DNA of 64,000 nt from Eublepharis macularius (lineage: Eukaryota; Chordata; Lepidosauria; Squamata; Eublepharidae): assembly GCF_028583425.1 (NCBI RefSeq), contig NC_072793.1:99123689-99187688 (forward strand). The letters are read 5' to 3'. This document shows, piece after piece, positions 10,809 to 24,080 of this stretch. Numbering within the stretch: the first letter of the stretch is position 1; every line of letters starts with the position of its first letter. The notes under the pieces were generated by a model. The model was given only the letters and a program-made list of their open reading frames with translations, did not search any database and had not been told where the DNA came from. The translations under genes and the position numbers were made by a program.

Positions 10809-10890
10809 TCATATCACTTCCTGTCTCTGAGGTGCACGGTAAGATCAGCACAGCCACAGACTCCCTTGTGATGGCCTCAGTTCCTGCCTA
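10809..10890 (+). other. Candidate terminal exon of unidentified gene
   Basis: The acceptor CTGTCTTCTGCAG precedes an open frame (VISLPVSEVHGKIS...) that reaches a stop at 10888-10890. It is in phase with the candidate exon at 10352. A donor-like GTAAGA at 10839 gives an alternative 30-nt internal exon, also phase-compatible. Unrecognised and low confidence. Confidence 0.2.
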
Positions 10891-11084
10891 GTGCTCTACC
10901 AGATTTATGTCTTATTCTTCACACCACTTAAAACAACTACATGTTGTACTGTCCTTTTCTGTTTCTGCTTATATATATCAACCTGTTTCACACAATGGCC
11001 AGCCAGTTATCCTGGACAGCCAACCAACAGGGAATAAAAGTCTTCTAGAACACGTAGTATTCAGGTTTACTGCCTTTGAATAGG

Positions 11085-11900
11085 AAGGTTCCCTTTACTC
11101 ACCATAGCTAGCAGCCATTGATGAAACTATCTTTCATGATTTTGTATAATCCCCTTTGAAATCCATCTATACTCTTGGCCATCACTACATCCACTGACAG
11201 TGAATACCATGATTTAATTACTCATTGAGTAATGAAGTATATCCTTTTGTCTGTCTGTTGCCATCCACTTCATTGGATGCCCCTGAATGTTAGTATTATG
11301 GGAGAAGGGAAAAAGTTCTCTCTACTTTCTCGAGCCCATGGATAATTTTATAAACATCTTTCATTTTCAGTTCCTTTCCTAATAATTCCCAGTATGGAAT
11401 TTGCCTGTTTCACCAATGCCACACACTGAGCTGACATTTTCATAGAGGCATCCACTAAAATCCCAGGACCTCATTCCTTCTCATCTCAGTCAGTTCAAAT
11501 TCCATCAGCATATACCACTTAGTTTATCTGTTAGGATCATCTTACACTTGTCTACATTGAACTAAATTTGCCATATTGTTGTCCATTTCCCCAGTTTAGA
11601 AAGACCCTCCTGTAGTGCTTCCCAATTCACCTTGGTTCTCACCATCCTGAATAATTCAGATTATTTATGCAGAAATTAAATAGCATAGGTCCCAATACCA
11701 ATGCTTAGGGCACCCCACTGCTCACTCCCCTCCATTCCTACTCATCGCTTTCTGTCATTTAACCTGTGGGCAGATCCATAAGAGGACCTGTGCTCTTAAC
11801 TGATGAAGGCTATTTTTATTCAGAAGTCTTTGGTAAGGTACCTTATTAAAAAAAAATTGGAAGTCCATATCACACTTATCCACATGCTTGTTAACTTAAG
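11085..11900 (-). repeat. Old CR1-like LINE fragment
   Basis: The plus strand carries the reverse complement of a degraded CR1/L3-type reverse transcriptase region and 3' part. Recognisable blocks include 'catcttacacttgtctacattgaa', 'gtccatttccccagtttagaaag' and 'caccatcctgaataattcag...aggtcccaataccaatgc'. Read on the minus strand these correspond to the region around the DDTK motif. No long frame remains, so it is ancient. Confidence 0.7.
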
Positions 11901-12373
11901 TTCTTTGAGAAAGGACTTTAAAAAGTTGGGGGAGCAGGAGTTCCCTTTGCAGATGACATGCTGATTTCCCCTCAGTAGGTTTTGTTTTTTCTGTGTGCTT
12001 AATATTCCTACGTTTAATAACAGGCTCTACTAATTTATTTGGGACAGAAGTACTTCAGTACACAAATACCTGTCATATGTTCTATACCAACCAATAGGAT
12101 AAACATCAAGGTGAACAGATAAAGGGATGTGAAAACTGGGGTGTATATGTGTAACATATTGGGGTGGATCATATCCCTATCCTACCATTTCACTCAGCAA
12201 AATTTAATCATTTATTTATTAAAATATTTATGTCCCACCATTCCTTTTCACTCAAGTTTGAAGTCTTTCTCCAATCTAAGAACCCTTCCTCCAGCAAGTG
12301 TTTTGTTCTGTTGGAGGAAGAGCCATGCAAGTCAGAGGTACAGCCACTTAAATTGGCAGATGGCTACTTAGAG
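11901..12373. other. No gene seen
   Basis: AT-rich DNA with nothing recognisable beyond chance frames of about 80 codons. Confidence 0.4.
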
Positions 12374-13199
12374 CAGTGTTTCCCAACCAGACTTCAGCAG
12401 AAAGCTGGGGTTTGACAGGATGTCATCAGGGGTTCCATGAAAAATCATGGAATACATAAATAAAAATTTTGAATGCCATGAAAAATTCCCAATATTCCTC
12501 AAAATATCATGGTTATTAAGGTTATATTTAGTTTTTTATCTTTTTTAAAAATTTGTATTTTAGTGCAAAACAAAAAAAAAGAAACAGAAAAAAAGAAAAA
12601 CAATGCTGACAACAACAAAAAAGCAGTGTTGGCAAATCGATATATGCTTCTATAAAAGGTTTCCAAATATCTAAAAATAAGTCCAATATGTGATATGTTC
12701 AAATGTTGGTAAGTTGATAAGGTCCTCAATCCAATGAGTTACAGGAAGTTGGCTTTTGTCTTTCTGGTGTTGTCGTATAAATCTTTTAGCGACTAAGGGC
12801 ACAGAGTGTCCATTTCTGTTGACCATTAGTTAGATTCCAAGAGACAAAATTAATATGAGTTATGACTTCCTCCCAAAGGAACTGAATAACCGGACATGTC
12901 CAAAGCTTATGCTTAAGAGACACACTGCCAACAATTGGACTCTGTACTTAATCCTTCACTGAAAAGGCACTGTGGTGTCCAATATACCCAAACCATAATT
13001 TGAGTTGTATTGTGTCTGTCTTCACTTCATATTGTTATGGAGCACTGACATTACAAATGATAATACTTTAGCAGTAATTGAATTACATTCTCCACCATCA
13101 ACTTTTTCTGGCCTGTAAACATTTTCATAGGTAAGGTTTACTCGGGATTTGAAAAATAATTTAGGGATTTGTCCATGGAAAAAAGGTTGGGAAACACTG
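12374..13199. mobile_element. hAT-type element with nested L1 sequence
   Basis: The left end CAGTGTTTCCCAACC is an exact inverted match to the right end GGTTGGGAAACACTG. The flanks ACTTAGAG / ACTTAAAT agree at 6 of 8 positions, as for an old hAT target duplication. The interior from about 12500 to 13080 is not typical MITE filler but L1-like sequence (separate entry). Confidence 0.75.
12500..13080 (-). repeat. L1 ORF2 C-terminal / 3' UTR fragment
   Basis: On the minus strand, 'cactgccaacaattgg' and the sequence after it give a peptide resembling the end of L1 ORF2. It has a C..C-like element, then KLWTCPVIQFLWEEV. It is followed by an AT-rich 3' region with a poly-pyrimidine stretch. Frameshifted and diverged. 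It lies wholly inside the hAT element. Confidence 0.55.
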
Positions 13200-14335
13200 A
13201 CTTAAATGGTTGGATCCACTCCCTTGAACCTTAATACAAACTTCAGAGACTTTATTATAAGATGCCCTACAACTGAAGCTGCTCTTCTATTAAAAAGAAA
13301 CAAAAACCAAAACAAAACAGCATTCAAGCTCGTTACATGCTCTCCTCATAATGTATAGTTAGCGTTTAATTCATTTTAGATTCAAGTATAAAGCCTTACC
13401 CATGTTCAAATTTTTGTCACAGAGGTAACTTATGGGAGAAACTGTAGAAAATAAAAATTGTCATAGTGAAACTAATCCAGTGTGTGTGGGGGGGGGGGGG
13501 GCGGGGGGTTTCTGTCCTTGTTCTCTGAATCTTCCCATCTAGTACAGCCCTTTTCAGTTGGAGGACAGCTGACTGGGAAACATCTCATGGTTTTCTCACT
13601 AAGATCAGAAATGGCAGACCATTATCCCTGAAGGATAGTTTGTCTTCTCCTACTAATCTTTTTCTGCAATGTACTGCAATGGGGAAGCATGGAGAATGTC
13701 CTAGATTGTGCTTTGGGTCTGTATGGGGATGCAGGTGATATTCAAGAATCTTTGCTAGTGTTCCATATTAACTGACTGTGCTTCTTAGAACAGGCACCAC
13801 AGTCCTCAGTCTTACACAGGAGTTCTTCAACAGATAGGTCAATATAAACGTGAATAGCGGAGCTCTTATAAACTCTTCATCTCATCCTCTCTTTAGGCAC
13901 TTCTGTGAAGGGGTGTCACAGAACAAAAGAACTCAGATGATCATCAAACACCTCCCCAGCTGTGGTTCAGCATCAGTTCACTTGTTGATGTGTCATGAAA
14001 GTAAAAACAAAACAAAAAAATTACTTTGTTAAGGGAATGTCTTTAGTTAGGTTTTTTTTTTGGGGGGGGGGAGGGTGTTTAGTAGTTTTTATCTTTTTTA
14101 CCCGGCTCAACAGCTACGTCTTACAAAATCCAAAATGGTGGGATATAGATCAGAAGGATTCTTAGATCTCATTAGCAGTAGCATGAAATTAAAGCATTTA
14201 TAGCTTTGGGACTTTAATTGTCAGAGATGCTCCCAGAGGGGAGGGAGACTAATTGTCAGAGATGCTCCCAGAGGTGAGGGGATAAATGAGGGGGGAGACT
14301 AAACAATGAACACCCCAATTCTAAACATTTTTGCT
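13200..14335. other. No gene seen; homopolymer and short tandem duplication
   Basis: There is a G-run at 13488-13508. A tandem duplication of 'taattgtcagagatgctcccagag' occurs at about 14217-14275. A second G-rich run is at about 14061-14075. No exon is supported. Confidence 0.45.
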
Positions 14336-15740
14336 AGTAAGAGTGTACACAGGAAAAAAATGCATTGATTCGAGTTCAGTAATACAAACGGGGCAGGGAG
14401 GGGGGGAATCAGCAATCCCTGAATATTGAAATCGTTCTCCATTTTGGCTCAGCAATAAAGAGCAAATTCAGTAAAATTCAGCCATTGTTTCCTATGGGAA
14501 ACTCAATTTGAAAATTTCCTGTGGCCTGAGGGGGTCAATTTTGGGACTGAATTTCACCAAATTTTCAGAGGATATACTCCTAACTGTCCTCTAACTACCC
14601 CCCAAGTTTCATGAAGTTTGGACCCCAGGGGGCATTTTATGGTCCTCCAAAGAACGTGCCCCAGCCACCTCCAATCTCCATTATTACCTACAGAGAAAAC
14701 AATCTATGCAGGGGTCAGGGGGCATTTTGCAAGCAAAATCCACCAGGTTTGCAGGGGACCTACTCCTGACATTCCTCTAAAGCCCCCCCCTCCAAATTAC
14801 ACTTTACAACCCTCTCAAGATACCAGAAAAGTACACCCAAATGCTACTAGGTAATTTAACAAACAAGCACCCCAACAAACACCCCCCAGAAGAAGAGCAA
14901 TCAATAACAACTGAACACCTGACCAACCCAACTTCTATGCCAACGGAAAACAGAACCCAGCAAAAAAAAAGCCAACCCAACTTCTGTAAAGAAAGCTGAA
15001 CAACAGGGGAAAACAGCCCCTCAACAAAGAACAACCAGCAAAAATGTACAGCAATGAAGAAAGCACCCACAGCAGAGGAAAACAGCCCTCCCCCCGACCC
15101 CGAATAAGTAGTGAATTTAATAAAATGAACTGGAACTAGAAAACAACAAATTACCAACACAACAGGATAAAACACCCCCACCCCGAAGAACAAGCAGCAA
15201 ATATGAAGCCATAAATATAAATCCAGAAATCAAAGCCCCCCTTACACAAAGGCCCAACCAAAGCACTCCCCCCCCCACACACACACAAAGCAAAAAAGAA
15301 AGCTCAGAGGTCCTCCAACCAAGTACAGATCTCAGCAGCAGGAATCACTTACTCCAGGATACAGGCAGTTGCAGGCCAAAGCAGGCCAGCCAGAGTCCCA
15401 GCCCAGCCCTCAGAGAGAAAAAGCAACAACAGCCAGGAGCAGCAGCAGTGTCTCTCTCTGTCTCCAGGCCAGAGCAAAATGGAGGCTGACTGAGGCACCC
15501 TTCCTAATTTAATTATTTGTTGCAGTTTTTAAAAGGCACTCTCCCCTTCTTGAGAATCCCATTGGCCAGAGAAGGAAAGCTGCTGCAAGGATTGGCCCCT
15601 CCCCGCCCCTCCCTTCCTTCCTTCTGCCTCTGCCTCCTTCCCCCTCCCATCTGGTTAAAAAAGGCGGGAAATAGTGTTGCACTTCTACAGCAGAGAGAGA
15701 ATGTACATTTTGCTGTGGTTGTCACAGGCACCTGTTAGAT
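14336..15740. mobile_element. Probable long non-autonomous DNA element (hAT-like)
   Basis: Composition changes sharply at both sides. The left part contains 'tttcctatgggaaactcaattt' and 'catgaagtttggaccccaggggg', blocks common in squamate hAT-derived repeats. The middle is A/C-rich and low-complexity. The right part is GC-rich ('gagaatcccattggccag'). No transposase and no confident terminal repeats, so class and limits are tentative. Confidence 0.4.
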
Positions 15741-17606
15741 AGTGGTCAAAACACACCTGTTGGATATCACGTATGAAGGGTACAGATAGGCCTTTTCAAG
15801 AGCGAGTTTTGACTCACTTCCCTCTGCAGTTTTACATGACAGGTTCTGTCATCTACCATTACAGCAGTGTTGTTGTCCCTGCTCTGAAAATGTGGTTGAG
15901 TCAGTTGTATATATCCTGCTGCATTGTGAGTTTTACCAAGAAGAAAAAACTCAATTGGTTATTCCACTTCTCACTAGGTTTAAGCCTTTATAATATTTTG
16001 TGAATTTTAAGAACGAAACTCTGTGGGAATATCTCTTAGAAGACACTCAGAAATCTATGTCATATAAGGTAGCTAAATTCTGTTCATTAACAATTCAGAA
16101 ACAAAAATCCTTGATTGATAGAATTTTGAATTAGTGCTCCCTTTTAAAGTTCTCAGATGTATAGTTTGATTTTATAACTTGTAACTGTTCTGTTTTAAAA
16201 TGTATTTTAAACTTCAACCTTCAGTGGTAAATTTGTAATTGCTAGTCCTATGACCGTAATAAATTGAATTTGATAGTGGTCAAAACAAATTATACACTCT
16301 TGCCTCTACACCCATAATTGAAGAATTTTTGGTACTTTTTTGAAAAAAAAAAGTTATTTGTTTCTAGATGAATGAATGTGTACATGTAGATTATCCTCCC
16401 TTTCAAAAGAAGGGTGAAACTGCAACATTTTCCCTTGGGACTGAAATTGACTACGCTAGAAGCTACTTGTGACATGATCCGGTCTAAGCAATTTGAAATC
16501 TCCTTTGAATTCTATGTACATGGTTGTATACATCATGTTGTGATGTATACAAGCAGTCTCTAGGGCACAGCTTTCTGCTTTGTGTGTTCTTCAGTCTTGG
16601 CTCTTCAGGGCTCTTGTAGCAAACTAGTGGCTGCTGAGGTTGACTGAAATGCAGGCTGAGCTAGAGTGAGAGTTGAATAAAAACCTGTTTTATTGTATAT
16701 AAAGCTGGCATTTCATGGTGTTCAAGATACAACTGGTGAATGGCTGTCATCTGGAAAAGAAATAGGTACTTTTCTTGCCATGAGGTTCCTCCCTATTTCC
16801 CTTCTTTCAGTTATATTTCAGCTGTTATCAAGCTACTGATACTGGATCCATACCACAAAAGCAGCAAAGGAAGACATGTTCCCCTTACTCCAGCGAAATT
16901 ATTATCCATATATAGCTATACTTCCACTATTGATATCTGCATATAGAGGAAAGCACAACAAAATCTCTTTCAAGGGATCTCTCTTCAGGCCTTTAGTTTA
17001 ATGAATGACAGTTTCTTCATCAATGGATAAGAACACAATATCACCATGCCACTATGGATTTCTTGTTACACTATGCAAATGCATAGTGGAAAGTCTAATA
17101 ATCTTACTGTGGACAAACATATATGGTATATTGCATTATGAGAAAATATTTTCTTCAATAGATGATCAACATATATCCTGAAATATGAGATCTGGCATCT
17201 TATATACTAATAAGCAAGTGGCCCAGATCTGATGATACTTAGGTCTGGAGGTTGGAACCATGAACAGACAAAACAGATCTTCACACACACCTGAAAAATG
17301 CCCCAAATTTGCAGAAAAATCTGAAATCTAAAAAAAAAGGGGGGGGGGACACAAATGATAAAAGGAGCTCCTGAAGCTTTAACCAGGTGCCTTTGGTGGC
17401 TTTTGCTAGGCAATATAACAGGTTAGCCACTATTCCAGGCTTAGCTTTTGTCAATAAAGGACAGGGAGAGGGGGCAGGGCCCTTTCCAGAACTGTTTTTG
17501 CCTTTGAGAAAGGACTTTTTGTGGCCATGTGATGTGATACCACATGACTTGTATGACTCACCCAGGCCCAGCTGCTTGCTACCATTCAGTAGTCCCCCCT
17601 GTCCTT
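15741..17606. other. Intergenic DNA, one perfect hairpin
   Basis: No gene is supported. TTGTATACATCA and its exact complement TGATGTATACAA lie 5 bp apart at 16524-16552. A-rich and G-rich runs occur at about 17330-17350. Confidence 0.45.
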
Positions 17607-17815
17607 AAAGCTAGCGTAGTGTGATGGTTAGAGGTTCTGAGTAAGATTTGGGAAACCCAGGTTTGAATCACCACTCTGCTGTGGAAGCTCACTGGGTGAC
17701 TTTGATCCAGTCACACACTCTCAGCCTAACCTATATTTCAAGGTTGTTGTGAAGATAATATGGAGGCAAGCATTGTGGAGAAAGGCAGTATAAAATGAAG
17801 TAAATTAGTAAATAT
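17607..17815 (+). repeat. tRNA-derived SINE
   Basis: Head AGCGTAGTGTGATGGTTAGA (box A-like), then GGTTTGAATCACC (box B) and 'tgggtgactttgatccagtcac'. The 3' part is 'aaggttgttgtgaagataatatgga' plus 'aggcagtataaa'. Plus-strand, moderately diverged. The same subfamily is at 26540-26720, 32748-32965 and 46893-47090. Confidence 0.8.
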
Positions 17816-19480
17816 AGCTGAAGATAGGGGGGGCAGATAAAAGTTAAGTATTAGTCTAGATAATAGTCTCATAATGTCCCTATTCATTCCCACTCTTCCT
17901 CCTTCAGTAAGAATTTCCCCCCTTGTCTATAGTAAGCCGGTTTAGCCCAGAGACACTTTATTCAGCATATTTTACTAACTTGTTGGAGAGGGGAGAATTT
18001 TTAAAGCCTTTTTGCCCATTGTTACCTGCAGTTCTGCCTCAAAGCTTCTTTTCAAGTGGTATGAATCAAATCTATATAGGTGTTTAGGTACATCATCACA
18101 AATGTAGCAAAAATGTGCTTCTTTCAACCACAATAGCCTCTGTAATAAGTCTATAGACTGTACCATCATCCAACAAAAACAGACCCCAAATTCATATATT
18201 CCTTTATTTCTTCAAGCAAATTACACTTCCATTTCTTTGAATGCCAAGGCTGCAGTGTTAAAATGTTATTTTTTAAAGTTCTGAATGTTTTATCATAATC
18301 CATGTGTATAGCATTAAGATGGGCCTGGGCTAAAGTCCTGTACCTAAATCCTCTGGACTTTCTTTGGAAGTTGAAATCTTTGAAATGCAGGACACAAAAA
18401 ACAGCAGAGATAAATGGGTTTATAATGTTCAAAAGATCACTGTTTGAGATGATGCAGAAGAAAACTCAGAGCCTATTTTATCTATAGGCTGAAAGTTTGG
18501 GAGGTCCTGATAACTGATCCTGGTCCATTAAAAGGCTGCTTTGGGTGAGGGGGGAAGGTGTTGCCCTTTGATTTCACTGTTAATAAGCCTGTATCTCCAG
18601 TAGCACCTTCTGGTTCACAGTTGTCTTGGGCTTTGTGCTTTCATGCTAGACGTGATAAGCACAGTAGGAATGTGGGATATTTGCACATCATAAAGTAGTT
18701 GCACTTTGATTGCTGACAAAAATATGAGATTATACAACGATGATGAAGACAGCATGGAGGAGGCATGGATGAAAATGACTACTCTGAATAAATGGGCATC
18801 ATCAAACATACAGAGCTGGCAAACTGCTCTTCAAATACTACCTTTTAAGTGTACATCTGAGATGTTTTCAGTGGAGACCTAAAAATGTAAATGTGACACA
18901 CATAACATTCATCAGAGTGCCTGAAACTTGCCTGGTTTTTTGCCAGTGGGGCAAATAATAGCTCCACAAGGCTGTTTCATGTCAGGAAACTAGCATGCAT
19001 TTGCAGGTGGGGGGGTAGTCTCCCCTGTGCGGCAGTCCTGATGTAAACTGGAGTCTTACATGCCAGCTATTTCAAAAGTGAAAAGTCAGAAGCCCTTACA
19101 TGGTACATCCAGCATCTCATCTGATTTGACCAAGATCCCTAAATAATTCCAGTCTCACCTCCTCAGGCAGAAAGAGGACCCACAAATCCTGCCTTTTTCT
19201 TGTCTCTGGTTCTTCCAGTGCTGTCTGAACAGAGTTTTCCCACACTCTCCATGCCGAGGGAATAAATAGCTGACAAGAATGGGAAAAGAATCAGTAGTGC
19301 TCCAAAACATTTCCTCAGTTGGTCCCCCCACCATCTGCTAGAGTTGTTGCTCCATTAGACAAGAGAGATTCTGCTGTGCACACTGCTTATTCTGGATGGG
19401 CTTACTACAGACGACTATGTACCACGGGAAAACTTTTGGGGAGCTGCAAGGAGGAACGGAAACGAGAACAACCATTGTTT
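17816..19480. other. No gene seen
   Basis: Intergenic sequence between the SINE and the presumed 3' end of C3orf18. No supported exon. Confidence 0.4.
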
Positions 19481-19496
19481 GATTTCACATAAATAC

Positions 19497-19502
19497 TTTA
19501 AT
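19497..19502 (-). terminator. Candidate poly(A) signal for C3orf18
   Basis: On the minus strand ATTAAA lies in 'gttattaaagtatttatgtg', followed by an A-rich then GT-containing stretch. It is about 4.6 kb downstream of the C3orf18 stop codon, and a repeat lies between. A nearer site was not seen, but the link to the gene is only inference. Confidence 0.25.
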
Positions 19503-20509
19503 AACATGTCAGACACAGGAACACATTGTAAACGTTCTCCTACATTATGCAGATACTTCCATGTAAGAAAGGGCTATTGCATTAGAAGAATACTGCAATA
19601 CAAGCCTAGCAAATAACTTGCCTCTTTCTGTAAAGTCATTCTGTAAAGATTATCAGAGGACCCCTTCCCCAAATGTAGGGAGGAGCTTTCTAAAGGAAAA
19701 TATCCTATTTCCTTCTTGGCTTCATTCATATTATAGTATACATTTCACAACCAACACATAATTAAAGTGCATGTTTATACCATATATGCAGTAAGTTAAT
19801 CAGTCAGCCTCCATGCTTTCAAGTGCTGGAAAATTGCAAGGATTTCCATTAACGGCACTTCATGGTGCTTATTGTTGCCTCTGGGAAAAATACTGCATTT
19901 TCTTGTCACTTTTTTTTGCTTCAGTGATGAGGATGCTTAAGAACCAGTGTTGTCATTGAGAAAAGGAAAGAAACCTGGTAACAAAGGCTGCACTGGAAAG
20001 GATAGGGCTTCTGGGGAATAGGCATTGCTGCTGCCTGCTAAACAGCATTCTTGACAACTCCGTGGTAGAGATCATATGTGACAAACTGTTTGATCTGATG
20101 GTTGCCTGGTGTGAATGGAGCCGCTGTCAATGTATTACATGCTCCAAAGTCAATAAAGTCAAGCTATTTTACAGCAGCCTAGAATTGGGCCCTGTTTCCA
20201 TACCTTTCACCTTATTGGCAACCTCTATGGAATGGCACTAATATCAGCCTTAATATCAGATTTCAACAGCAGCTTCTGCTTGATTGTATAAGAAGTCAAA
20301 TTAACGTCAACTATGAACTGCAGAATCAAAAGAGCCCTTGGAATCATCAGATGGGGTATTATACAGGCCTAACAGAAGTGAATAGCAGCTTATGTGAATG
20401 CCCTTAGGAATAAATATTTCTTCTGAGAAAAGGCAGTGGGATGATAGCTATGTGACCAATATACACCTCAAGCAGGAAACAGTTAAACTGGCTGATAAAT
20501 TCTAATGCA

Positions 20510-21255
20510 TGGAGTCAGGCACTGGGTGATTCCCCACTAGTGGTTTTCTGTGGTTCAGCTTCCAAATGACCTCGATTTTTTTTTTTTTGCGTTTCCACAC
20601 ATGGGAAGGCGATCCTAGCAGCAGCTTTGAAGTCACTGCAGGTTTTGTCCGGGTTTTTTCCATCCTGCTTTTCCCCGACTTATTTGTCCATTTGCTGCAG
20701 ATTAGGGATTTTAATCCTGTGAAATTCTTTATCCGATGTTCTCCCCACCCTTTTCCCTGGCCCCTCAAATCAACTAAATTTGATTGGTTGATCACGTTTT
20801 CCAAGCCACACCCACTACCCTTTCCCTTCCCCTCTTGTTTCTCTCTCTTTAAAAAAAATTATAAAAAATGTTGCAACGTTTCTACATGTCTACGCAGAAA
20901 CATATCCTGTGTCGCGTGATGGCAGCTGCCCAATAACAGGTCATTTAGAAAAATGAAGAAGAAACACATCTGTCGACCCCCCAGAAAAAGCAATGAGGAA
21001 TCCATGTTTATACTGGCAAATTCCGCACGATGGACTTTGAGCATGATGAAATGAAATGTCAATGCGAAACAAAAGCCTTAATGTGGATTCAGGGAGCGGT
21101 GGATTCGTACGACTCCACTGCAGCACGACTGCTCAGAAAGTCCGATCAAAATCGATCATGTGGAATCCCTCACCGTGTCTCTTCCCTGTTCCCCATGACC
21201 AGAGTCCCACTTCTGACTGGCAAACCACATCTGTTGGAGGGAAGGTAGGTGACAG
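20510..21255. mobile_element. Unclassified non-autonomous repeat
   Basis: A block of changed composition containing 'ggtgattccccactagtgg' at one side and 'catgtggaatccctcaccgtg' at the other. The interior includes 'gttgcaacgtttctacatg' and 'ggcaaattccgcacgatgg'. The weakly inverted GGATTCC/GGAATCC ends suggest a DNA-transposon derivative. Family unknown. Confidence 0.35.
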
Positions 21256-24080
21256 TGCATAGATGTGTCAATATACAGATGCATGCACTGTTTTTCACTC
21301 CATGAACCAATCAGTGCAACTGCTGAGTGTCTTCCACATGGACTCAGTCTTGTGTGCATTACACACACACCCTCCACAATTCTACTATCTCACACAACAT
21401 AACTCTATCCAGAGAGAGAAAAGAAAGGATAAATTTAGAACGTGAAGGCTTGAAGAAACATTTTATGTTTTCCCTTCTTCCCAACTGGCATTTCAAGAAT
21501 ATGCTTTGAAAGAGGCAATGGAGATGGTTCTCTTATGATGTAGTTGTCTTGAGTAGAAGAAAACAGAAATATACTTTTATCCCCACACACCTAATACTTC
21601 TTGGCATGGTTTAACGTCGCTACAGCATTCTTTGTTCAGATGAACAGTACATAAATGCATAAGAGTGGCACTGCACTGTCGTGCATAAGGGCTCACAAAC
21701 GTCTGCATAAGGGCTCACAAACGTCTGCCCTGACATTGCATAATTTTGGATCTCCGTATTGCTTTGTTATTTAATTCTAGCTGCTGCCCATTCTTGTTTG
21801 CTCTTGGAAGTGACTGAACAGAATTCTTGGCTTCTGTTATCTTCAGCATGGGCTATATGGTTAGGTAATTGATTGCACTCTAGTTTTCTTTTTACCTCTC
21901 CAGCACTTTTCATTAAGGATTATAAAAAATGTACTTAGCTATCTTAAACAAGGAGGGGGGAAATACTGCTTTTTCCCAGTGATGTTGGTGAAGGGATTTT
22001 TGTTCAAATTTCTATACTTCTCTTTGCTTGTGGATAACATAATAAGACAACTCCAACCACCACCTGCAGGAGAGTCCAAACGTAGCTCTACAACTGTCAT
22101 CCATAATCATTGTCCATATAATGATTCTGTGGGCTTGCTAGAATTTTACACCGATTTCTTGCAATTGTTTTGCGTGCCTGCTTGAGCATGGAAATAAAAA
22201 TGCAGATTTTAAAAATCTAATAAATTCATAAATAATAAATAGCTAGAGGGTTCTAAAACAAGGATAGCCACAAACATACCACAGAGCAAGGAACAGATTT
22301 GCAAAGCTGAAGCTGGTTGCTTCTGTGTAGACTCTGGAGTTTCTATACCATAATTTTTTTTTTTAAAAGAGCAAGTTTATAACCATCATGATTGTGAAGA
22401 AAAATATAAATATTTGTGGACTGTATCTGTCAAAGAAACTTAACTTCTAATACATAAAGGCTGAATTCAAATCGACTGTGGTTTGTTTACACTGTGGTTT
22501 GTGCAACAAGCTCTGTCTAGTCAAACAGATTAAATATAACAAATAAATAACAGATTCCAGTTTCTGCTTTTTGCCTTCTCTCCACTTCCCAACAGGGAAG
22601 GCATCTTGCCCTCTCACCAATCTTTGTGGCTATATAATCTCAAGAGGCAGTACTACTCCACTAACTGCATTTGTGAATTCAGACATGAAGAAAACTACAA
22701 AAAGTACAAACTGTGGTTAACAAACTAGCTACAAGTCAGAATTTGGTGACATCCCTACAAACCTCAGTTTCTTGTACCATCTGTATTAAGATTTCCTAAC
22801 TAACTGTGATTTGACAAGCCATAGTTTATAAGACACAGCTTACCGTGCAACCGGGGCATGGGACCTTCTTTGGGAAGCACATGCCCTTCTGCTCACAGCT
22901 ATAGTCCCAATGTTCTAGAAACTCTAGTTACTCTGTTTCTCAGTCTCAGGCAAAAATGATGGGAACAAAACAATATCTAAATTCTCAAAATCAAATCCCC
23001 AAAACAAACTGGACAGCAACAAAAAGTATGCAAACTAAACATATGGTAGCTGGCCAAGTCTAAGTTGTTTCCCAAATTGTCTTTACTTGTCTCAGCATCT
23101 GACATTTCCTTAGCCCTCAAGATATTAGGAAACATAAAATGAAGTGTTATCCTGTACTTTTTACGCTGCTTCTCACCTATTTTAGAAGAGGCCAAAAGGA
23201 ATATAAAATGCAAATGCTGAAAAGCAGTTAAGTTTAGGCTTTTATCTGAAGATGAACTTATTTCTGATTGTTTTAGTACATGCAACATGCATGTGCACAC
23301 AATACTCTCTCAAAAGTGATTTCTCTTCAACAAATTTCACTGTCTTTGGAAGAAAAGGGCGGGCATGAACGAATTCCAAATCCATTTGTATTGCTGTTCT
23401 TACTTTTAAGGCTCTCCTCTCTCTAGCATTAGCAAGTCCCATTCCTAACTCAGAAGAGGTGGTGCTTCTGATATATGAGAGCATGATTTTGTTCACCCTG
23501 GAACCTCAGCCAGCTGTCTCTAAGGGCTGCAGAGCACCTGAGCAGGAGAAGTCTAATGGAAAACAAGAAGGAAAAGGCTGGTCCCTGGGATCTTGTTTAC
23601 AGGCAGTTCATACTACAAAGCTCATACAATACAGATTCTCATGTATACCCTGGGACAATACCATATGCTTATGGCAACTGCTCAAGCTCCTACCTTCAGG
23701 AAGTTACAACCACATATATGAGCATGAGGAGTCACTTCTAAAGTCTCCTACCACACAAAGTGGCTTAGGTTAACCTGCAGGATTCTGATATTAGGATATT
23801 CTGAACCATCTATGGGAGGAAGGCCTTGGAAACTGATGCCCTCCTTTAGCCTGTCACAGTAAGTGTTCTGACCAATTTATCTACAAATAACCTTGCATCT
23901 TCCGTTGTACAGCTTGGTATATTACCAATCAACTTCTGAGTATAGCAGAATGGAGCACTTTGATGGCACACCAACAGTCTTAATTCTTGCAATAGGCTGG
24001 TTCCCTTTCCCAGCTGAAACAAGTGGTTACCATCCACTGCAAACTGCTGAGTAGTTGGCATCATTCTCCTGGAGAACTGT
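21256..24080 (-). other. Probable C3orf18 3' UTR/downstream region
   Basis: Non-coding sequence immediately 3' of the C3orf18 stop. Frames here (for example 90 codons at 23846-24118, minus) overlap the last exon in another frame and have no family similarity. Part of it is probably 3' UTR, but its end is not known. Confidence 0.4.

Noticed and set aside
22440-22860. Possible MITE with 'ctgtggtttg' inverted blocks
   Set aside because: Arms too weak and no target duplication; may simply be short repeats.
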